Source: Anarhynchus alexandrinus
Taxonomy: Eukaryota > Chordata > Aves > Charadriiformes > Charadriidae
Assembly: GCA_008711295.1 (NCBI GenBank)
Contig: VUYV01000046.1
Coordinates: 4,587,489 to 4,651,488 of the forward strand
DNA length: 64,000 bases
Reading direction: 5' to 3'
Shown here: positions 59,401-64,000 of the stretch, one piece after another
Numbering within the stretch: position 1 is the first letter of the stretch
How the letters are laid out: each line of letters opens with the position of its first letter
Notes under the pieces: generated by a model
What the model saw: only the letters and a program-made list of their open reading frames with translations
Databases searched by the model: none
Told to the model about the DNA's origin: nothing
Made by a program: the position numbers and the translations under genes

Positions 59401-62152
59401 TCCTTGCCAGCGCCAGCTCTAGGGTTGTCCTATCATGATCCGTTAAAGAATTATGTTAGGTGCAAACACATTTGGATGTCCTGGAAATCCACGTGACAGC
59501 TCCTTTTTCCCAAGCAAAGGGTAAGCATAGCTTTGATCTCAGCTTACAAATCACCTAATGGCACGGGAAGGAACTGAGAGTACGAGGGTGCTCCGTCCAC
59601 CATGGACTCTCTGCCATTAAAGGTTGTCAACAGGAATCAAACAGCAATTTTTATGTACCCAGTTGTCTGTTTGGATGTTTTTAAAGAACTCTTTGAAGCA
59701 GAGCAATTCACGGAGACAGACTGAATAGATTTAGTGAGTGAGTGAATTTTAGTGTAGGGTTTTCACCACAGAATTATTGTTTTCATCGCCCCAGCTTTGC
59801 GTCTTGATGTGCCAACCTGTATAAAGACAATACAAGGAGTCCCATCACAACCCGTCAGTAGATATTGGCCCACCACAGAAAAGCGCTTGTAGTCCGGCAA
59901 GTTAATCCTATGTGTCTGCCCAGCATTACAAACTGCAGGATTAGGAAGGAAAAGAGTATTTTTTAAAGAGCTTGTAGTGATATATTTGCTATTTAAAACA
60001 TCAGCGTGTCTGCGGGGAAGGGGATTTGGAATATATGAAAGAAAATGAAGTACCACCAGGGAAGCAGAGGTGCCATTTCTTGATTAATAGAGTGTGTGCA
60101 AAGAGGTAGGGCTCCTTCAAAAATCACTTTCTAGCAAGACAGAGGCAGTGGAAGACATTACTACCAGTAGCTTATTTTTCCACTGTTGGTTTTCAGCACA
60201 TCCCTGGTGAGACCTGGGAGCCTCCAGCCTCTCGGACATAACCGCTGCTGTTCACGGCTTGGCTGGACAGTGCTCTTTTTCTGGTGCTCCTATTTTGTCC
60301 TGAAAATACTTGATCTGAGGGTTGAGTCAAAGGAATGGACCGTAAACAGGTCAGCAGTGGAGCTGCCCGTTAGATTTGAATTAATCGCCCTTTTCACTGG
60401 TCTCTCCCGGTTTACCCCATGAAGAAGACACCCAGGGGCCAGTTTGCAAGGGGTGGCTGATTCATGGTCTGCTGGCGTAGCTGGGTGCTCCCTTGGCATG
60501 GTAATAACCTGGAAGAGTTAATACTAGGTTTACATTGGCAAGTTTTGGTACACTATCAGTGTTTTTTTTCACCGAGCCTGGCACGATATCAAACCTGGCC
60601 ACAGTAACAAAGGGCTATTATATAAACAGTGATTTATTTACGTTATAGCTCTCACTGGAAATAAATTGATCATCTGTTTTAGCTCCACAGTCACAATCAT
60701 CTATGTGTTTCCCAGTGATAAGTGGTACCCAGGTGAATGTCGTCCTTGCGTAGCTGGTGCCACTAGGGGAGGCAGCCAGGCTGCCCACAGCCTTGCCCTT
60801 CACCCCAAACCCAGTTTGGCTCCTCTCTCAAGGCTGAAAATCAGGTGCTGTATGAAGACATGGCAGCAGGGGACATGGCATTTATTAGAAAGGGGACAGG
60901 CTGATTGGGATCCTGGAATGAATTTGCAGCATCAACATTTCTCATTCATCAAAGGTGAGATTTAGGATCAGCCCGGAGAACAAAGACTTAAGCCCAGGGT
61001 GTCACTTTTTTCCTGGATGCTTCTTCATGTAGAGGCTGATGTAAGCTCCGTTGGTTGGAGCAAACTTTGTTTCAGACACATTTCTGGCCACACCAGCTCC
61101 CCAGCAGCAGAGCAAAATTGTCCTGTAGCCCTACAGGAGAGGCGGTTGGAGCATGCACCCTTCTCCATGATCAGCTCCTATGATGACCTCTGCCATAGGC
61201 ATGGTGGACAGGTGAGGGCAGAGATTTAGGAGCCAGAACATCTTTTGTGTCACTTCAAGCCGCATTAAAAGCTAAAATTCCCACTTGGCCTGAAGACATG
61301 AGTAGGAACTATAGCCCATGGAGGACAGCACAAACATCCCTTGCAGGAATTGACTCTTGGTATGCAAGAGAGGAGGAAGCTTTTGCTGCTGCAAACCCCT
61401 CCGCAGAGGTGGAGGATAAAATGTCTTCACCCCAGTGGGAGGAGGCGGCAGGGATGGCAGCTCTCAGTGCCCAATGGTACAGGCGTAATTGTGACCCTTT
61501 CTGGGCCAGAGCCTCCAGACCTTTCCTCAAGCATTGCGAGGGAGTTTTCATTTCCAGACCGCTCAGCAATGTGCCTGATAAAATCTGCCAAGATAAAGAT
61601 TTATTTTGAGGCAACAGAATGCAAATTCCGCACCCAAGTTTCTGTTAATGATACACATCTTGCACAAAAAGCTGTTTGCTTGCGCTGACTGCACAGACCT
61701 ATTATGCACGTAGGCTGTGTTAGAGGACCCGGGAGATGTCCTGCCTACCTGGCCAGCCCCAGCCTGCCAGCAAACCTGCTCACTGGTAAGACATAAATAC
61801 ATAATGATGATTTTTTTTTTTTTTTCAGATCGCTGGCACCTAAAATGCCATGCAGTTATGCTCCATAAACCACCTCCACTTTTTCTTGTTTGCTGTGATG
61901 GATGAAACCCTGCCCAATAGCTGGCTCCAAATTCAAGAGGCATGGAGGAGTTGCTGCCTTCAAATTTGTCTAAAGCTACTTTTTTTCATGCCTTAAATGT
62001 TCCTGAACTGTTTTGTTTTCTCGGCAGTGTTGATATGATTAGAGTTGTTTAGGGTGAGCATTTTAATAAATCCGAGAGTGATATACAAACCCGCTTGTCT
62101 GACTTGGATGCTGTGACCCCGTTTGACAGTGGCAGTCAAACAGATTTATGCT

Positions 62153-62203
62153 TCACAGCATGGTCAGGGATGGGGCAGAAGATTTACAGATCATCGAGTC
62201 CAG
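62153..62203 (-). mobile_element. Short CR1 3' end (antisense), left half of an inverted pair
   Basis: The plus strand reads 'tcacagcatggtcagggatgg...agatcatcgagtcca'. It aligns with the first 50 bases of the antisense CR1 at 20164 ('tcacagaatggtcagggttgg...agatcatctagttca') with a few changes and small indels. Confidence 0.6.
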
Positions 62204-62279
62204 CAGTGTTAGGTTTACGGTTGGATTCAGTGATCTTAAAGGTCTTTTCCAACCTAAATGATTCTATGATTCTATGATT
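62199..62279 (+). mobile_element. Short CR1 3' end, right half of an inverted pair
   Basis: It reads 'agtgttaggtttacggttggattcagtgatcttaaaggtcttttccaacctaaatg' (62206-62261) followed by two ATTCTATG units. This is the 3' UTR type of the copies at 29329 and 54569. Only 3' UTR and tail remain. Confidence 0.9.
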
Positions 62280-64000
62280 TTCTCCCAGATTAAAAGGCAG
62301 GTGGGACTTGAGGCTGCTTTTCCATGGCTGTGGGAGCACGAGACAGCAGCACCTCTGTCATCCCTGTGAGGGTGTAAAGATGGACAGGAGAGAGGAGCCA
62401 CTTAGTTCTGAGAAATAAAATGCAGTCTGGTTTTAATTAAGTTACAGATGGAAAAGAGCAAAGTCATGTGGCAGCTGGTGCTTATCCAAAATTGCAGCCT
62501 GTGGTGGCTTCTGGTGTCTGAGAAAGAGAGAGGTCACTTTTGCCTGCCGGTGCCCCGGAGCCGGCGGCACGTGGGAAGTCGTACCACAAACACGCTGAAG
62601 TTGCAAAGTCTGAGTTAGGGCAGAGGCAGCATCCCCTCCTGTCTCCAGCCCTTGTGTGGCCATCAATGCCTGGTGAGACTGATCTCCTGGAGCTGGAGGA
62701 GATGGACCAGAGGTCTTGCACGGGCTCCCAGCATCGTCTGGTTAAGGGAGATTCAGGTTTCTGCCCTGTGTTTAACTCTGACAGGCTGTCTCGTAATAGC
62801 ACAATCTATCTCACGTAGCAAAAGCCTCATGCTCAGAGGTCTCTGGCAAGGTGTCAGACCAATGAAGTGTTTCTTTCTAAATGTCAGCCAGCTCCGGGCA
62901 GTGGGAGGTAGCCAGCGATGAGCAGGGTAGGGCAGACAAGCCTGCGGTTTGGAGTGAAACAGTCCCCTCTGTTGTTCCTCTCCAGGACTAAGCACAGACC
63001 CGGAGCGGAAATTTATGTGGATTTTTCCAGAGGCAGGCTTTTTGCTGCCCCAAAATGACATCTTCTGAGGCTGCTCTGGGCCTTCGTGGGTGCAGTAAAG
63101 CAAGATTTAACCTTCCATCCTCTCCCAGGCCAGGGCTTTGAGACCGAGGGTTGCTCAAGTAGTTACTCCTGAGGAGTGCGGATGGGAAGGAAGTCCCAGA
63201 ACAGCAGGAAGGATGCTTGAGGACATACAGTTTGTGTTGCCAAAAGGCTTTATAACAATATAGCTGTCAGTGGCTTAGCTGGGAAACTAATTCATCTTTG
63301 NAGACCTTTCTAGCACTGCACAGTCTCTTGAAGTCGAATTGCAGCAAATCTCTACTCCTTGAAGCATACAGTTTCCAGCTGTAAAATCCTGTGGGCTGTA
63401 GAAGAGCTGTACAATGGCCACCATCAGTCATGAGAGAGCTGCAGCAGGTCACGTTGTCCTTTCCCAGCTTCCGCTGGGGCCGCTGGGTATGGGGTTTTTT
63501 GAGTGTAAAGGACTTCAGGACTTTTGAACTATTGAAGAAGTGAACAGAAGGATGGAAATAGCTCTGTACGGGGCTGCTGTTCCCTGTTGCCTTTGTGCTG
63601 TTCTGCCTGACACGCTGTGTCTGGAAAATGCTGGTGACATCAAACTAGAGAAGTGTGTCTCACACCGGGGTTTTAATGTGAGTTACGGACCAGAAGGCAA
63701 GAGCTGGATCCTGAAGCGTCAGCATCTAACGCAAGCTAACAAAGATCTCCTCAGAGTGGTGCTGGTACTAAGTACTTCTTTGCTAGCAAAGTAGACATCA
63801 AAAAGGGGTCAAACTCTACCATAGTGGGACATTTACAACTTGGAGAGATGAGAAGCGCAGTGACTTTTCTTCGCAATGTTTTTTCATTATTATTTTCTAC
63901 ATTCTTTTTGTTTAAGACCCATCTTTAAAAAAAATAATAATCAAGAAACCAATAATTCTGCTAATATTGTGTGGCCGCACACAGATCTTGTGCAATCCCC
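62280..64000. other. Unique DNA, no gene recognised
   Basis: Frames up to 116 codons on both strands, none with a domain. One undetermined base lies at 63301. Confidence 0.55.
63301..63301. other. Single undetermined base (N)
   Basis: An isolated N in otherwise complete sequence. It puts an unknown residue into any frame across it. Confidence 0.99.

Larger units (their letters stand above)
54959..62152. other. Repeat-poor interval of about 7.2 kb, no gene recognised
   Basis: Contains a pair of POU-type repeats near 57.5-57.6 kb, AT-rich homopolymer-laden sequence at 59085-59400 and a T run at 61808-61826. Frames reach 136 codons (57576-57986, 61247-61609), overlap frames on the other strand and carry no domain I recognise. 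T runs near 56106-56120 were also noted. Confidence 0.5.

Noticed and set aside
61247..61614. 120-codon plus frame and 101-codon minus frame
   Set aside because: They are mirror-image open frames over the same bases without any known motif, so chance is the simplest reading.
1..64000. CRISPR arrays, operons, ribosome binding sites, prokaryotic mobile elements
   Set aside because: The sequence is vertebrate nuclear DNA. No regularly spaced repeats, gene-dense strands or bacterial gene structures are present.

Overview
The window looks like gene-poor nuclear DNA from a bird, most likely a neoavian species. The basis is the repeat content. Nearly all recognisable interspersed repeats are 5'-truncated CR1 LINEs that end in the ATTCTATG-type 3' tail, and there is one solo LTR of a type I recognise from many neoavian genomes. 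No SINEs or DNA transposons were seen. A 378-base N gap inside a GC-rich stretch and one isolated N indicate a draft assembly. I found no host protein-coding exon, tRNA, rRNA or CRISPR array that I can defend. Almost every open reading frame is short and matched by open frames on the other strand. The longest gap-free one (29318-30250) is CR1 ORF2 debris.

Layout: 1-12.9 kb is mostly unique DNA. It holds one young-looking CR1 (937-1408), a much older degenerate non-LTR retrotransposon relic on the minus strand (about 5990-6700, with readable endonuclease blocks), and a short CR1 (11211-11386). At 12.88-13.85 kb a CpG-rich block surrounds the gap and is the best promoter or first-exon candidate. 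From 13.85 to 40.3 kb there is unique DNA with scattered CR1s (20.2, 24.5, 26.0, 29.3, 31.1, 34.2, 34.8, 37.5 and 40.1 kb), the antisense solo LTR (22111-22592), a 54-bp tandem duplication built round a palindrome (17285-17392) and a chain of palindromes near 19.2 kb. A second small CpG-rich block lies at 41.24-41.72 kb. From 41 to 53.7 kb interspersed repeats are almost absent and the sequence has the texture of a regulatory landscape. It contains a trinucleotide microsatellite whose core is a perfect 42-bp palindrome (43257-43298). CR1s return at 53.7, 54.6 and 62.2 kb, the last as a back-to-back inverted pair of CR1 3' ends.

Nothing here amounts to a new multi-gene system. The points most worth checking are the ancient endonuclease relic, the two CpG islands (one hidden by the gap), the palindromic microsatellite, the 54-bp duplication, CR1 copies with long flanking direct repeats (unusual for this family), a CR1 whose ORF2 has lost its stop, and a possibly exonised CR1 at 26.0 kb.
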